NCBI GenBank assembly: GCA_910584965.1
Contig: CAJUDZ010000014.1
Span: forward strand, 1 to 64,000
Reading direction: 5' to 3'
Length of the DNA stretch: 64,000 nucleotides
Source: an uncultured Lachnospiraceae bacterium
GTDB lineage: Bacteria > Bacillota > Clostridia > Lachnospirales > Lachnospiraceae
Position numbers and translations under genes: made by a program. Positions 1 to 8,885 of the stretch are shown here, in pieces. The notes beneath the pieces were generated by a model. It did no database searches and was not told where the DNA came from. It saw nothing but the letters and a program-made list of their open reading frames with translations. The number at the start of each line of letters is the position of its first letter. The first letter of the stretch is position 1.

Positions 1-10
1 CATTTCAGGG

Positions 11-54
11 GAGAATGCGAAGCATTCTCGTAATCGTCGCCGCCGGGCGACGAT
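11..54. terminator. Two adjacent hairpins after the exonuclease gene
   Basis: Two hairpins lie side by side just past the stop codon of the minus-strand gene at 55. The first is an 8-bp stem (11-18 with 22-29) with a GAA loop. The second is a 9-bp stem (33-41 with 46-54) with a 4-base loop. Neither has a convincing run of T on the outgoing minus strand, so intrinsic termination is only a guess. They could also be a small repeat element or an mRNA 3' stabiliser. Confidence 0.4.
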
Positions 55-1161
55 TTAGATTCCGGCCATCTTATGAAGCAGATATCCGGCGTACATGGAA
101 AACAGTTCCCGGTCTTTCTTTCGTTCTTCCGTCAGTTCGAAGAACAGTTCTTTGCTCTTGAAATCCCGTTTGAAGAAAGGCTCGATCTGTACGTCCCACT
201 GGGGCAGATAGGTGGAAAATTTGCGGGTGTAGCATGTGGCGGCCGTCGCCTGCACGCGGTATGTTCTGTCCACAAAAGAAGACACGGATTTGTGAATGGC
301 CGTATCTTCCGCGGGAAGATAATAGTAGTCTTTATAATTGGAATAAAAATATTTCAATTCCTCTTCATAAACAGGCGCTTTCAGTGTACCTTCGTTTCCT
401 TCACCGTTAAAACAGCATCCGTATGAGACGACGGAAACCGGACGGGGGAGGGTACAGGGAAGAGACAGTTTCATCAGGAGCATCTGTCGATTGCTGCCGT
501 CGCTGTCCGTATAGGAAGCGGCCTGTACCTTTTTTACCCTGACTTCTTCATTAAACAGGTCGTGATAGGACAGAAGCGCGGTGAGATACAGCATCCCCTT
601 CATATCGTCCCGGTTATGCAGAATCAGGAGTCTGTAAAGAAAATCCGAGGGATTCTTCACATAGGTATGATAAATATTAATGAGCTGGCCGCCGTTATAT
701 TTGTCCTCTCTGCTGATACCGAGAAAACCTTCCAGCGTTTTCTGTTTACAGTTCGGGGTGTTCAGGAAAAATTTGTATGGTGAAATTCTCCTGTACAGAT
801 CAATTCCCTTAAAATTATCGAAATTGCCGGAAAGACCATGCTGATCGCATTTTTGCAGCAAATAAGGCAGATCGAAATTATTCCCGTTAAAATGTATCAG
901 ATGGGTAAAAGAAGAGGCAAAGGCAAAAAATGCTTCAAGAACATCCTTTTCTTCTTCATAATAGTCGGCAAACCATTGTTTGATATACCACTCGCCGTCA
1001 CGACAGTACGCCGAACCGATCAGATAGAGGCTTGAATTTTTGGCGGTAAAACCTGTCGTTTCAATATCGATAAAAAGGATTTTATGAAGCGGAGCAATCT
1101 GCTCCAGCGGGTATTCCACGATAAAATTTTCCAGTTTCTTTTTTTCAATACGCATACGCAT
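55..1161 (-). CDS. YprB-like ribonuclease H-fold (DEDD) exonuclease
   Basis: This is a cytosolic protein of 368 residues with the RNase H-like fold of the YprB family (RNase_H_2). The acidic exonuclease motifs are visible: FIDIETTGF near residue 31, HFNGNNFDLPYL near residue 90, and HNRDDMKG near residue 182, which supplies the last His/Asp of a DEDDh site. It should be a 3'-5' exonuclease on DNA or RNA; the physiological substrate is not known for the family. The start at 1161 is preceded by AAAGGA on the minus strand. It is divergent from rnfC and appears monocistronic. The family call is firm; the substrate is open. Confidence 0.85.
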   Translation of the reverse strand: MRMRIEKKKLENFIVEYPLEQIAPLHKILFIDIETTGFTAKNSSLYLIGSAYCRDGEWYIKQWFADYYEEEKDVLEAFFAFASSFTHLIHFNGNNFDLPYLLQKCDQHGLSGNFDNFKGIDLYRRISPYKFFLNTPNCKQKTLEGFLGISREDKYNGGQLINIYHTYVKNPSDFLYRLLILHNRDDMKGMLYLTALLSYHDLFNEEVRVKKVQAASYTDSDGSNRQMLLMKLSLPCTLPRPVSVVSYGCCFNGEGNEGTLKAPVYEEELKYFYSNYKDYYYLPAEDTAIHKSVSSFVDRTYRVQATAATCYTRKFSTYLPQWDVQIEPFFKRDFKSKELFFELTEERKKDRELFSMYAGYLLHKMAGI

Positions 1162-1290
1162 CAGCGTCCTTTCATGATATATATAAATAATATCACATTT
1201 TTTAAAATAGCAGTAGTATTTTGCGTCGAAAAATAGTATATTTACTATGTGGATATTACAGATGAGAATACAAAGAAAGAGGGGCAGCGA

Positions 1291-2622
1291 ATGGCAAAAT
1301 TAACATTTTCGGGTGGAATCCATCCGTATGATGGAAAAGATATTTCCAAAGATAAGCCGATGAAAAAAATCTTGCCGAAAGGGGATCTGGTTTATCCTTT
1401 ATCACAACATATCGGGGCGCCGGCAAAGGCGATCGTGGAAAAAGGCGATCATGTGCTGACCGGTCAGAAAATTGCGGAAGCCGGGGCTTTTGTGTCGGCG
1501 CCGATTTATGCGACCGTGTCGGGTACGGTCAAAGCGATCGAACCGCGCCGCGTTGTAACCGGAGACAATGTGATGAGCATTGTGATCGAGAACGACGGGC
1601 TTTATGAGGAAGTGGAATATCCGCCCGTAAAGCCGCTTGAGGAAATGAGCAGAGAAGAAATTATTGAACGGATAAAAGAAGCGGGTATTGTAGGAATGGG
1701 AGGCGCCGGTTTTCCTACATTTATTAAGCTTTCGCCTAAGGAACCGGAGAAAATCGAATATGTCATTGCAAACTGCGCGGAGTGCGAGCCTTATCTGACA
1801 TCCGATTATCGGAGAATGATCGAAGAGCCGGAAAAACTCGTGGAAGGACTGAAAATTTCCCTGCGCCTGTTTGACAATGCCCGGGGCATTCTTGCGGTAG
1901 AGGACAACAAGCCTGACTGCATTGAACTCCTGAAGAATCTGACGAAGGATGAGGCGAGAATCAGTGTAAAAGCGTTAAAAACAAAGTACCCGCAGGGCGC
2001 GGAAAGACAACTGATCTATGCGGCTACCGGAAGAAAAATCAATTCTTCCATGCTTCCGGCGGATGCGGGATGTATCGTGAATAATGTGGATACGGTCGTT
2101 GCGATCTACCATGCGGTGATCGAAGGAAAACCGCTGATGAACCGTATTGTAACGGTAACGGGGGATGCGGTTAATGATCCCCGGAATTTCATTGTCAGAA
2201 TCGGCACGAATTATCATGAGCTGATTGAGGAAGCGGGCGGCTTCAAGACGGAACCGGCCAAGATCGTTTCCGGAGGGCCGATGATGGGATTTGCCATTTT
2301 TAATCTGGATGTGCCGACGACGAAGACGGCTTCGGCGCTTTTGTGCATGACGGAAGACGCCGTATCGGAGATGGAACCGAGCGCCTGCATCAACTGCGGA
2401 AGATGTGTGGAAGCCTGTCCGAGCCGTATTGTGCCCAGACTGCTTGCGGATTATGCGGAGCATTACGACGAAGAAGCTTTTCTTTCCCATGACGGTATGG
2501 AATGCTGCGAATGCGGCTGCTGCAGTTACGTCTGCCCGGCGAAGCGGCAGCTTACGCAGGCGATCAAGTCCATGCGGAAGATGCAGCTTGCCAAAAAGAA
2601 TGCAAAGAAAAGCGCAAAGTAA
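1291..2622 (+). CDS. rnfC: Rnf complex subunit RnfC (NADH/FMN and Fe-S subunit)
   Basis: RnfC is the peripheral subunit of the Rnf complex and exchanges electrons with NAD+/NADH. The 443-residue protein begins MAKLTFSGGIHP, typical of the family. It has a glycine-rich nucleotide-binding motif GMGGAGFPTF near residue 135 and two C-terminal 4Fe-4S motifs: CINCGRCVEAC at about 366 and CCECGCCSYVC at about 405. The ATG at 1291, with GAGGGG upstream, is preferred over an in-frame ATG at 1249, which would add 14 residues absent from the family. The basic C-terminus (KKNAKKSAK) is mildly unusual. It is the first gene of rnfCDGEAB. Confidence 0.95.
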   Translation: MAKLTFSGGIHPYDGKDISKDKPMKKILPKGDLVYPLSQHIGAPAKAIVEKGDHVLTGQKIAEAGAFVSAPIYATVSGTVKAIEPRRVVTGDNVMSIVIENDGLYEEVEYPPVKPLEEMSREEIIERIKEAGIVGMGGAGFPTFIKLSPKEPEKIEYVIANCAECEPYLTSDYRRMIEEPEKLVEGLKISLRLFDNARGILAVEDNKPDCIELLKNLTKDEARISVKALKTKYPQGAERQLIYAATGRKINSSMLPADAGCIVNNVDTVVAIYHAVIEGKPLMNRIVTVTGDAVNDPRNFIVRIGTNYHELIEEAGGFKTEPAKIVSGGPMMGFAIFNLDVPTTKTASALLCMTEDAVSEMEPSACINCGRCVEACPSRIVPRLLADYAEHYDEEAFLSHDGMECCECGCCSYVCPAKRQLTQAIKSMRKMQLAKKNAKKSAK

Positions 2623-2657
2623 AATGCAAAGAATAGAAAAAGAAAGGAATTAAAAAA

Positions 2658-3590
2658 ATGAGCGATTTGATGAAAGTGTCATCCAATCCCCATATCAGAG
2701 CGAAATCATCTACAAGCAGTATCATGGCGGCGGTGGTAATTGCCCTGCTTCCGGCGGCTGGATTCGGTATTTACAATTTTGGGCTGGATGCACTGATTTT
2801 AATTCTGGTGACAGTTCTATCGACTGTTCTGACAGAATATATATTTGAGAAAATTCTGGGGAAAAAGGTTACGATCGGAGATTATTCGGCGGTCGTGACG
2901 GGACTTCTTTTAGCATTGAACCTTCCGGTCTCGGCGCCCTGGTGGATTGGCGTGATCGGCGGTGTGTTCGCAATTCTCGTTGTCAAGCTGCTGTTCGGAG
3001 GGCTTGGACAGAATTTCATGAACCCGGCTCTGGGCGCCAGGTGCTTTCTCCTGATATCCTTTACATCCATTATGACGAACTTCGACTGCGATGCCTATAC
3101 GGGAGCAACGCCTCTTGCAGCATTAAAGAGCGGAGAAGCGGTCAATATTTTCAATATGGTTATCGGTAAAACATCCGGAACGATCGGAGAAACGTCCATG
3201 ATAGCGATCGTGATCGGCGCATGTTTCCTGATTATGACGGGTATCATCGATCTGAGGATTCCCGGAAGTTACATAGTGAGCTTTGTGATATTTATCAGCC
3301 TGTTCGGCGGACGGGGATTTGACTATGCGTATATTTCGGCGCATCTTGCCGGCGGCGGCCTGATGCTCGGCGCATTCTTTATGGCGACCGATTATGTGAC
3401 AAGGCCGATTACGGTAAAAGGACAATATGTATACGGCATTTTACTTGGCATATTGACGGGAATTTTCCGTGTTTTCGGACCTTCGTCGGAAGGGGTTTCC
3501 TATGCGATCATCCTCGGAAATCTTCTTGTGCCGTTAATTGAAAAGGCGACTCTTCCGACAGCATTTGGGAAAGGAGGCGCAAGAGCATGA
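2658..3590 (+). CDS. rnfD: Rnf complex subunit RnfD (flavinylated membrane subunit)
   Basis: RnfD is an integral membrane subunit of the ferredoxin:NAD+ oxidoreductase. It belongs to the NqrB/RnfD family and carries a covalent FMN. The 310-residue protein has about nine hydrophobic segments and the flavinylation motif AYTGATPLAA near residue 145; the motif threonine accepts FMN from ApbE. It starts 35 bp after rnfC and overlaps rnfG by 4 bp (ATGA), implying translational coupling. The matching FMN transferase lies at about 17 kb in this window. Confidence 0.95.
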   Translation: MSDLMKVSSNPHIRAKSSTSSIMAAVVIALLPAAGFGIYNFGLDALILILVTVLSTVLTEYIFEKILGKKVTIGDYSAVVTGLLLALNLPVSAPWWIGVIGGVFAILVVKLLFGGLGQNFMNPALGARCFLLISFTSIMTNFDCDAYTGATPLAALKSGEAVNIFNMVIGKTSGTIGETSMIAIVIGACFLIMTGIIDLRIPGSYIVSFVIFISLFGGRGFDYAYISAHLAGGGLMLGAFFMATDYVTRPITVKGQYVYGILLGILTGIFRVFGPSSEGVSYAIILGNLLVPLIEKATLPTAFGKGGARA

Positions 3591-4237
3591 GTGAAATTGC
3601 GAATCAGGAAGTAAAAAAGACCGGTGACATCGGCGGGATGTTTAAAGATACGGTAATTCTGCTCGTCATCACACTGGCGGCGGGACTGCTTCTCGGCCTG
3701 GTATATCAGATTACCAAAGAACCGATTGCCGTACAGAAAGAAAAGACAAAACAGGAAGCGTGTAAAGCCGTTTTTGCGGAGGCGGCATCATTTACGGAGG
3801 TGGAACTCATAGAGCCGGATGCGCAGGAATGGGCGGCGGCAGGGTTTGCACAGGAAACCGTCGATGAAGTGATGGAAGCGCAGGATGCTTCCGGTGCGGT
3901 TCTGGGCTATGTGATCACCGTTACGACGAAAGAAGGATACGGCGGCGATATCCGCTTTACAATCGGCATTACGAAGGACGGCACCGTGAACGGCATCGCG
4001 ATTCTGGAAATTGCGGAGACGGCGGGGCTCGGTATGCGGGCGGAGGAAGTCCTCGCACCGCAGTTTGCCGCAAAAAATGTTGAAAAATTCGAGTATTCCA
4101 AATCCGGCGCAGCGGCCGATAATCAAATCGACGCCATTTCCGGCGCGACGATTACCACAAATGCGGTGACCAATGGAGTCAACGCCGGATTATACTATTT
4201 TCAGACAACGCTTCCGGCTGACGGCCAGGGAAATTGA
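3587..4237 (+). CDS. rnfG: Rnf complex subunit RnfG (covalent FMN subunit)
   Basis: RnfG is a single-span membrane protein with an extracytoplasmic FMN-binding domain. The 216-residue sequence has one transmembrane helix at about residues 22-42 (VILLVITLAAGLLLGLVY). An FMN-binding domain ends in the flavinylation motif ISGATITTNAV near residue 183, where a threonine carries FMN. It overlaps rnfD by 4 bp. Length and motif are normal for clostridial RnfG. Electron transfer through this flavin is established for the family and was not deduced from this sequence. Confidence 0.95.
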   Translation: MSEIANQEVKKTGDIGGMFKDTVILLVITLAAGLLLGLVYQITKEPIAVQKEKTKQEACKAVFAEAASFTEVELIEPDAQEWAAAGFAQETVDEVMEAQDASGAVLGYVITVTTKEGYGGDIRFTIGITKDGTVNGIAILEIAETAGLGMRAEEVLAPQFAAKNVEKFEYSKSGAAADNQIDAISGATITTNAVTNGVNAGLYYFQTTLPADGQGN

Positions 4238-4278
4238 GGCACAGCTTTGCGGGCTGGGAAAGGAGAATGGATCTAAAA

Positions 4279-5028
4279 ATGAATGATATCAAAGAACGTC
4301 TTGTCAATGGACTGATTAAAGAAAATCCTACGTTTGTCCTGATGCTTGGCATGTGTCCAACACTGGCCGTAACGACTTCGGCAATGAACGGTCTGGGCAT
4401 GGGGCTGACGACAATGGTTGTGCTGGCGCTGAGCAATGCGTTTATTTCGCTGCTTCGGAATATTATTCCGGGTAAGGTCAGGATACCGGCATTTATCGTG
4501 ATTATCGCATCTTTTGTAACGATGGTGGAGCTTTTGCTGGAGGGCTTTATCCCTTCTTTATACAGTGCGCTCGGTATTTATATTCCGTTAATTGTCGTAA
4601 ACTGTATCATACTGGGGCGTGCGGAAAGCTATGCGTCAAAGAATCCGGTCATCGCGTCTTTGTTTGACGGCATCGGCATGGGGCTCGGCTTTTCCTTTGC
4701 GCTGACCTGTATCGGAGCGGTGCGGGAGTTAATCGGGGCGGGAACGCTGTTCGGCCTGCATATTATGCCGGAAAGCTATATTCCATGCAGTATTTTTATC
4801 ATGGCGCCGGGCGCGTTTTTCGTTCTGGCAATGCTGACGGCGATTCAGAATAAGGTAAAGCTGATCGGCGAGAGGAAAGGAAAAGATATGTCGAAGATTC
4901 AGTCGGGCTGCGGAAGCGACTGCATGAACTGTTCGGATACCGGATGTACGAAGCGTCTCTATGATGAAAAAGCACAAAATTTGAAAACACAGCAGATAAA
5001 GGGAGAGGGGGAGAAAGACCATGCTTAA
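4279..5028 (+). CDS. rnfE: Rnf complex subunit RnfE with a Cys-rich tail
   Basis: RnfE is an integral membrane core subunit, homologous to NqrD, that forms with RnfA the pseudo-symmetric membrane core. The chosen start gives MNDIKERLVNGLIKENPTF, the usual family N-terminus. It has GGAAAGGAG 13 bp upstream; an upstream TTG at 4234 and an ATG at 4267 read in frame but fit less well. About six hydrophobic helices and the family motif LMLGMCPTLAVTTSA are present. The cytoplasmic C-terminus carries a cysteine cluster, CGSDCMNCSDTGC, near residues 209-221, beyond the part usually needed for the fold. It overlaps rnfA by 8 bp. Confidence 0.93.
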   Translation: MNDIKERLVNGLIKENPTFVLMLGMCPTLAVTTSAMNGLGMGLTTMVVLALSNAFISLLRNIIPGKVRIPAFIVIIASFVTMVELLLEGFIPSLYSALGIYIPLIVVNCIILGRAESYASKNPVIASLFDGIGMGLGFSFALTCIGAVRELIGAGTLFGLHIMPESYIPCSIFIMAPGAFFVLAMLTAIQNKVKLIGERKGKDMSKIQSGCGSDCMNCSDTGCTKRLYDEKAQNLKTQQIKGEGEKDHA

Positions 5029-5599
5029 AGACCTACTTATTATTCTGATCAGTTCTTCTCTCGTAAGCAACGTCGTACTGAGTCAGTTTTTGGGACTGTG
5101 TCCGTTTCTGGGAGTATCCAGAAAGACCAATACGGCAGGCGGCATGGGAGCGGCGGTTATTTTCGTTATTACGCTTGCTTCGGCGGTAGCGGGCGTCATT
5201 TACAAATATGTGCTGGTGCCGCTTAATATTACTTATTTGCAGACGATCGTTTTTATCCTCGTTATCGCGGCGCTCGTGCAGTTCGTGGAAATGTTCTTAA
5301 AGAAATTTATGCCGGCTCTGTATGAGGCGCTCGGCGTATACCTGCCTTTAATTACGACCAACTGCGCGGTACTCGGCGTTGCGCTTACGAATGTTCAGAA
5401 AAATTACGGAATACTGGCAGGCGTGGTAAACGGTTTTGCAACTGCGGCCGGTTTTACGATTTCCATTATTATTCTGGCAGGCATCAGAGAAAAGATGGAA
5501 TATAACGATATACCGGAATCCTTTAAGGGAATGCCGATCGTCCTGATCACCGCAGGGCTGATGGCGATCGCTTTCTGCGGATTTTCGGGATTATTATAG
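5021..5599 (+). CDS. rnfA: Rnf complex subunit RnfA
   Basis: RnfA is a 192-residue membrane protein, homologous to NqrE, that pairs with RnfE. Six hydrophobic helices are visible, with the family motifs VLSQFLGLCPFLGVS near residue 19 and TTNCAVLGVALT near residue 110. The cysteines in these two motifs sit at the place where related complexes hold an intramembrane Fe-S cluster. The start overlaps rnfE by 8 bp and is followed after 59 bp by rnfB. Length matches the family. Confidence 0.95.
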   Translation: MLKDLLIILISSSLVSNVVLSQFLGLCPFLGVSRKTNTAGGMGAAVIFVITLASAVAGVIYKYVLVPLNITYLQTIVFILVIAALVQFVEMFLKKFMPALYEALGVYLPLITTNCAVLGVALTNVQKNYGILAGVVNGFATAAGFTISIIILAGIREKMEYNDIPESFKGMPIVLITAGLMAIAFCGFSGLL

Positions 5600-5658
5600 T
5601 GGAATCACGATGGGTTTGGTAAAGAGAAAGGCATGGTTATCGGATTGGAGGATTACTT

Positions 5659-6456
5659 ATGGAAATAACCGGAATTCTGGTTGCAACAGCGATTGTCGGA
5701 GGCGTGGGACTGTTTGTCGGTCTGTTTTTAGGCGCCGCGGCGATCAAATTCAAAGTGGATGTAGATGAAAAAGAAGAAGCGGTACTCGGTGTACTGCCCG
5801 GAAACAACTGCGGCGGCTGCGGTTATGCCGGCTGTTCCAATCTGGCGGCGGCAATCGCCAAAGGAGAGGCTCCCGTCAATGCCTGCCCGGTGGGCGGCGA
5901 AAAAGTCGGTAAACTGATTGCGGATATTATGGGCGTGGAAGCGGGAGACAGCGTAAAACAGGTGGCTTTCGTACAGTGTCAGGGCGATTGCGATAAGACG
6001 AAAAGGGACTATGAATATTCGGGAATAGAAGACTGCAAAATGCTTTCTTACGTACCGGGCGGCGGGGAGAAAGCCTGTGACTACGGATGTCTCGGTTACG
6101 GAAGCTGCGTGAAGGCCTGTCCGTTCGATGCGATTCATGTCGTAAACGGCGTGGCGGTTGTGGATAAAGAAAAATGTAAGGCATGCGGAAAATGTATCGC
6201 GGCCTGTCCGAAGAATCTGATTACGCTGATTCCATACGATGCGAAATATGCGGTAGCGTGCAGCAACCGCGATAAGGGCCCGGTAACGATGAAAGCCTGT
6301 GAAGTCGGCTGTATCGGATGCCAGATGTGTAAGAGGAACTGCCCGGCGGATGCGGTTGTCATTGACAGCTTTCATGCGGCCATCGATCAGGAGAAGTGCA
6401 CCGGCTGCGGCACATGTAAAGAGAAATGCCCGAAAAAAACGATTGTCTCGTTATAA
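5659..6456 (+). CDS. rnfB: Rnf complex subunit RnfB (ferredoxin-docking Fe-S protein)
   Basis: RnfB is the subunit that takes electrons from reduced ferredoxin. The 265-residue protein has an N-terminal membrane helix (residues 3-28) and the RnfB-type 4Fe-4S motif NNCGGCGYAGC near residue 50. Four further ferredoxin-type CxxCxxCxxxC or related motifs lie between about residues 135 and 262. This gives many Fe-S clusters in line, as expected for an electron wire. It closes the rnfCDGEAB order found in clostridia and acetogens, so the operon encodes a complete complex. Confidence 0.95.
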   Translation: MEITGILVATAIVGGVGLFVGLFLGAAAIKFKVDVDEKEEAVLGVLPGNNCGGCGYAGCSNLAAAIAKGEAPVNACPVGGEKVGKLIADIMGVEAGDSVKQVAFVQCQGDCDKTKRDYEYSGIEDCKMLSYVPGGGEKACDYGCLGYGSCVKACPFDAIHVVNGVAVVDKEKCKACGKCIAACPKNLITLIPYDAKYAVACSNRDKGPVTMKACEVGCIGCQMCKRNCPADAVVIDSFHAAIDQEKCTGCGTCKEKCPKKTIVSL

Positions 6457-6537
6457 AAACGTAATCTGCATGGTTTTGCCGCGGCGGCAAAGCCGGCATA
6501 AAGGATATACAGATGGAGAAAGGAGCAGGGTATTGTC

Positions 6538-7563
6538 ATGGAAACGGTAAGACTTGGGAAAACAGGAATCATAACGAACAAAAACGGATTTGGAGCATTG
6601 CCGATTCAGCGGATATCGGATGAAGACGCCGTTTATCTGCTGAAAAAGGCATATGACAACGGAATTACGTATTTTGATACGGCGAGATGGTATACGGACA
6701 GCGAACATAAGCTGGGGCTTGCTTTTGAAGGCATCCGGGATAAAATATGGATTGCGACCAAAACAGGAGCAGGTAATGCGGCGGATTTCCGGAAAGATCT
6801 GGAAACAAGCCTTGAAAACCTGAAGACGGATTATATAGACGTATATCAGTTTCACAATCCGGCTTTCTGCCCGAAACCGGGGGACGAGAGCGGATTATAT
6901 GATGCGGCGTTAGAGGCAAAAGAGCAGGGAAAGATCAGGCATATCGGCATTACGAACCACAGACTTGCCGTTGCGAACGAGGCCGTTGACAGCGGATTGT
7001 ATGAGACATTACAGTTTCCGTTCTGTTACCTCGCGACCGAAAAGGACATCGAACTGGTGGAGAAATGTAAAGCAAAGGATATGGGCTTCGTCGCAATGAA
7101 GGCGCTGTCCGGCGGTCTGATCACCAATTCCGCGGCGGCTTACGCTTATCTTGCACAGTACGATAACGTGCTCCCGATCTGGGGCGTACAGCGGGAAAAT
7201 GAGCTGGATGAGTTCCTTTCCTATATTGAAGAGCCTCCGGCGATGACCGAAGAAATCAAAGCGCTGATTGCACACGACAGGGAAGAACTGCTCGGTGAAT
7301 TCTGCCGGGGCTGCGGTTATTGTATGCCCTGTCCGATGGGAATCGAAATCAACAACTGCGCCAGAATGTCCCTGTTGCTCCGCCGTTCCCCTTCCGCGGG
7401 CCATCTGAGCGAAGAGGGACAGGAAAAGATGATGAAAATCGAGAATTGTATTCATTGTAACCAGTGCAAGAGCAAATGTCCTTACGGACTCGATACGCCG
7501 GCGCTGCTGCAGAAGAATCTGGAAGATTATAAAAATGTACTCGCGGGGAAGGTGTCCGTGTGA
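6538..7563 (+). CDS. Aldo/keto reductase with C-terminal ferredoxin-like domain
   Basis: The protein has 341 residues. Residues 1 to about 245 form an aldo/keto reductase barrel: FDTARWY carries the catalytic Asp and Tyr region, and IDVYQFHNP and HIGITNH are family motifs. A C-terminal region holds two cysteine clusters, CRGCGYCMPCPMGI near 259 and CIHCNQCKSKCPYG near 304, able to bind two 4Fe-4S clusters. Such fusions are common in anaerobes; their substrates are mostly unknown. It lies 81 bp after rnfB and could be cotranscribed, which would suggest a link to ferredoxin or NADH, but this is inference. It overlaps the next gene by 4 bp. Confidence 0.85.
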   Translation: METVRLGKTGIITNKNGFGALPIQRISDEDAVYLLKKAYDNGITYFDTARWYTDSEHKLGLAFEGIRDKIWIATKTGAGNAADFRKDLETSLENLKTDYIDVYQFHNPAFCPKPGDESGLYDAALEAKEQGKIRHIGITNHRLAVANEAVDSGLYETLQFPFCYLATEKDIELVEKCKAKDMGFVAMKALSGGLITNSAAAYAYLAQYDNVLPIWGVQRENELDEFLSYIEEPPAMTEEIKALIAHDREELLGEFCRGCGYCMPCPMGIEINNCARMSLLLRRSPSAGHLSEEGQEKMMKIENCIHCNQCKSKCPYGLDTPALLQKNLEDYKNVLAGKVSV

Positions 7564-8879
7564 CAAAGGACATGACAAAAGGGGCGATGCTCCCCATTCT
7601 CATCCGGTTTACCATTCCGCTGATATTGGGGAATCTGCTCCAGCTTACTTATAATGCGGTTGACGGCATCATTGTCGGGCAGTACGTGGGAAAAGAAGCA
7701 TTGGCGGCGGTCGGGACGGGGAACCCGCTCGCGACGCTGATGATTCTTTTTTTACAGGGCATTTGTCTGGGTGCGGGGATTCTGGTCGGAACGCTTTACG
7801 GCGCGAAGGATTATGAAACGTTGAAACGCCAGATCAGCACGGCGATGATTGCGGGAATCGCTTTTTCGCTGATGCTGACCGTCGCCGTGCTTGCGGCGGC
7901 TCCGGCGCTTTTGACTCTTTTACAGGTAGATACCGCGATTCGCGCGGAAGCGGTACGGTATCTCAGAATTATCATGTGCGGTCTTGTCTTCAATTTCATC
8001 TATAATTTTTTTGCCAGCGCGCTGCGGGCGATGGGAGACAGCAGATCGCCGCTTTATTTTCTCGGAATCAGCGCAGTCGTGAATATTATCGGAGATTTGT
8101 TTCTTGTCATCGTGTTTTCGCTCGGAACGACGGGCTGTGCGGTCAGCACGGTATTCGGCGAGGCGCTGAGCTGTCTTTTATGCTGGATTTATATACGAAG
8201 AAAAATACCGTTTATGAATCTTGGAAAAGAATGGTTCCGGTTCGATCATGACCTGCTGAAGCAGACGGTGCAATATGGTTTTGTCAGCGCCTTACAGCAG
8301 TCCACGGTTCAGATCGGAAAGCTCAGCATTCAGGGAACCGTGAATACGATGGGGGTGACGGCAACGGCGGCTTTCGCCGCGATCAATCGGATCGATGATT
8401 ATGCCTATATTCCCGAACAGAATATCGGCCATGCGATGACCAGCGTGATGGCGCAGAATCGGGGCGCCGGGGAAACGAAACGTGTAAAGGAAGCATTTCG
8501 GGTGGGAATGTATGTGGAACTGGCCTACGGGTGCATAACCGGAATTTTGCTGCTTTTTTTTGCAAATCCGCTGATGAGGCTGTTTACGCAGGACAGGATG
8601 ACGGTCCTGGCGGGAGAGCAGTATCTGCATCTGATTGCGTTCATGTATATCGTGCCGGCGGTAACGAACGGCGTACAGGGATATTTCCGGGGAATGGGAG
8701 ACCTGAAGATTACGCTGTGGAGCAGCCTGATCAATATGGGCATCCGCGTGGCAGTCTGTTTTGCGCTGGTCTTTGGCTGTAAAATGGGAATCACCGCATT
8801 GCCCTGGGCGTATCTGGCGGGATGGATTGCCATGATGCTGTATGAACTCCCGTTTCTATGGCGCAGACTTGTGAAATGA
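7560..8879 (+). CDS. MATE-family multidrug/cation antiporter
   Basis: This is a 439-residue inner membrane exporter with about 12 transmembrane helices in two MatE repeats. It begins MTKDMTKGAMLPILIRFTIP, and LGNLLQLTYNAVDGIIVGQY is the typical first-helix motif. MATE proteins export organic cations, drugs or metabolites with Na+ or H+. A GTG start at 7560, with GGGGAAGG upstream, overlaps the reductase stop by 4 bp. The ATG at 7572 is the alternative and would remove four residues. The substrate cannot be told from sequence. Confidence 0.88.
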   Translation: MTKDMTKGAMLPILIRFTIPLILGNLLQLTYNAVDGIIVGQYVGKEALAAVGTGNPLATLMILFLQGICLGAGILVGTLYGAKDYETLKRQISTAMIAGIAFSLMLTVAVLAAAPALLTLLQVDTAIRAEAVRYLRIIMCGLVFNFIYNFFASALRAMGDSRSPLYFLGISAVVNIIGDLFLVIVFSLGTTGCAVSTVFGEALSCLLCWIYIRRKIPFMNLGKEWFRFDHDLLKQTVQYGFVSALQQSTVQIGKLSIQGTVNTMGVTATAAFAAINRIDDYAYIPEQNIGHAMTSVMAQNRGAGETKRVKEAFRVGMYVELAYGCITGILLLFFANPLMRLFTQDRMTVLAGEQYLHLIAFMYIVPAVTNGVQGYFRGMGDLKITLWSSLINMGIRVAVCFALVFGCKMGITALPWAYLAGWIAMMLYELPFLWRRLVK

Positions 8880-8885
8880 TGTCGG

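Noticed and set aside
4234..4278. Longer RnfE starting at TTG 4234
   Set aside because: It would overlap the rnfG stop, has a non-conserved N-terminus, and a strong ribosome site lies inside it.
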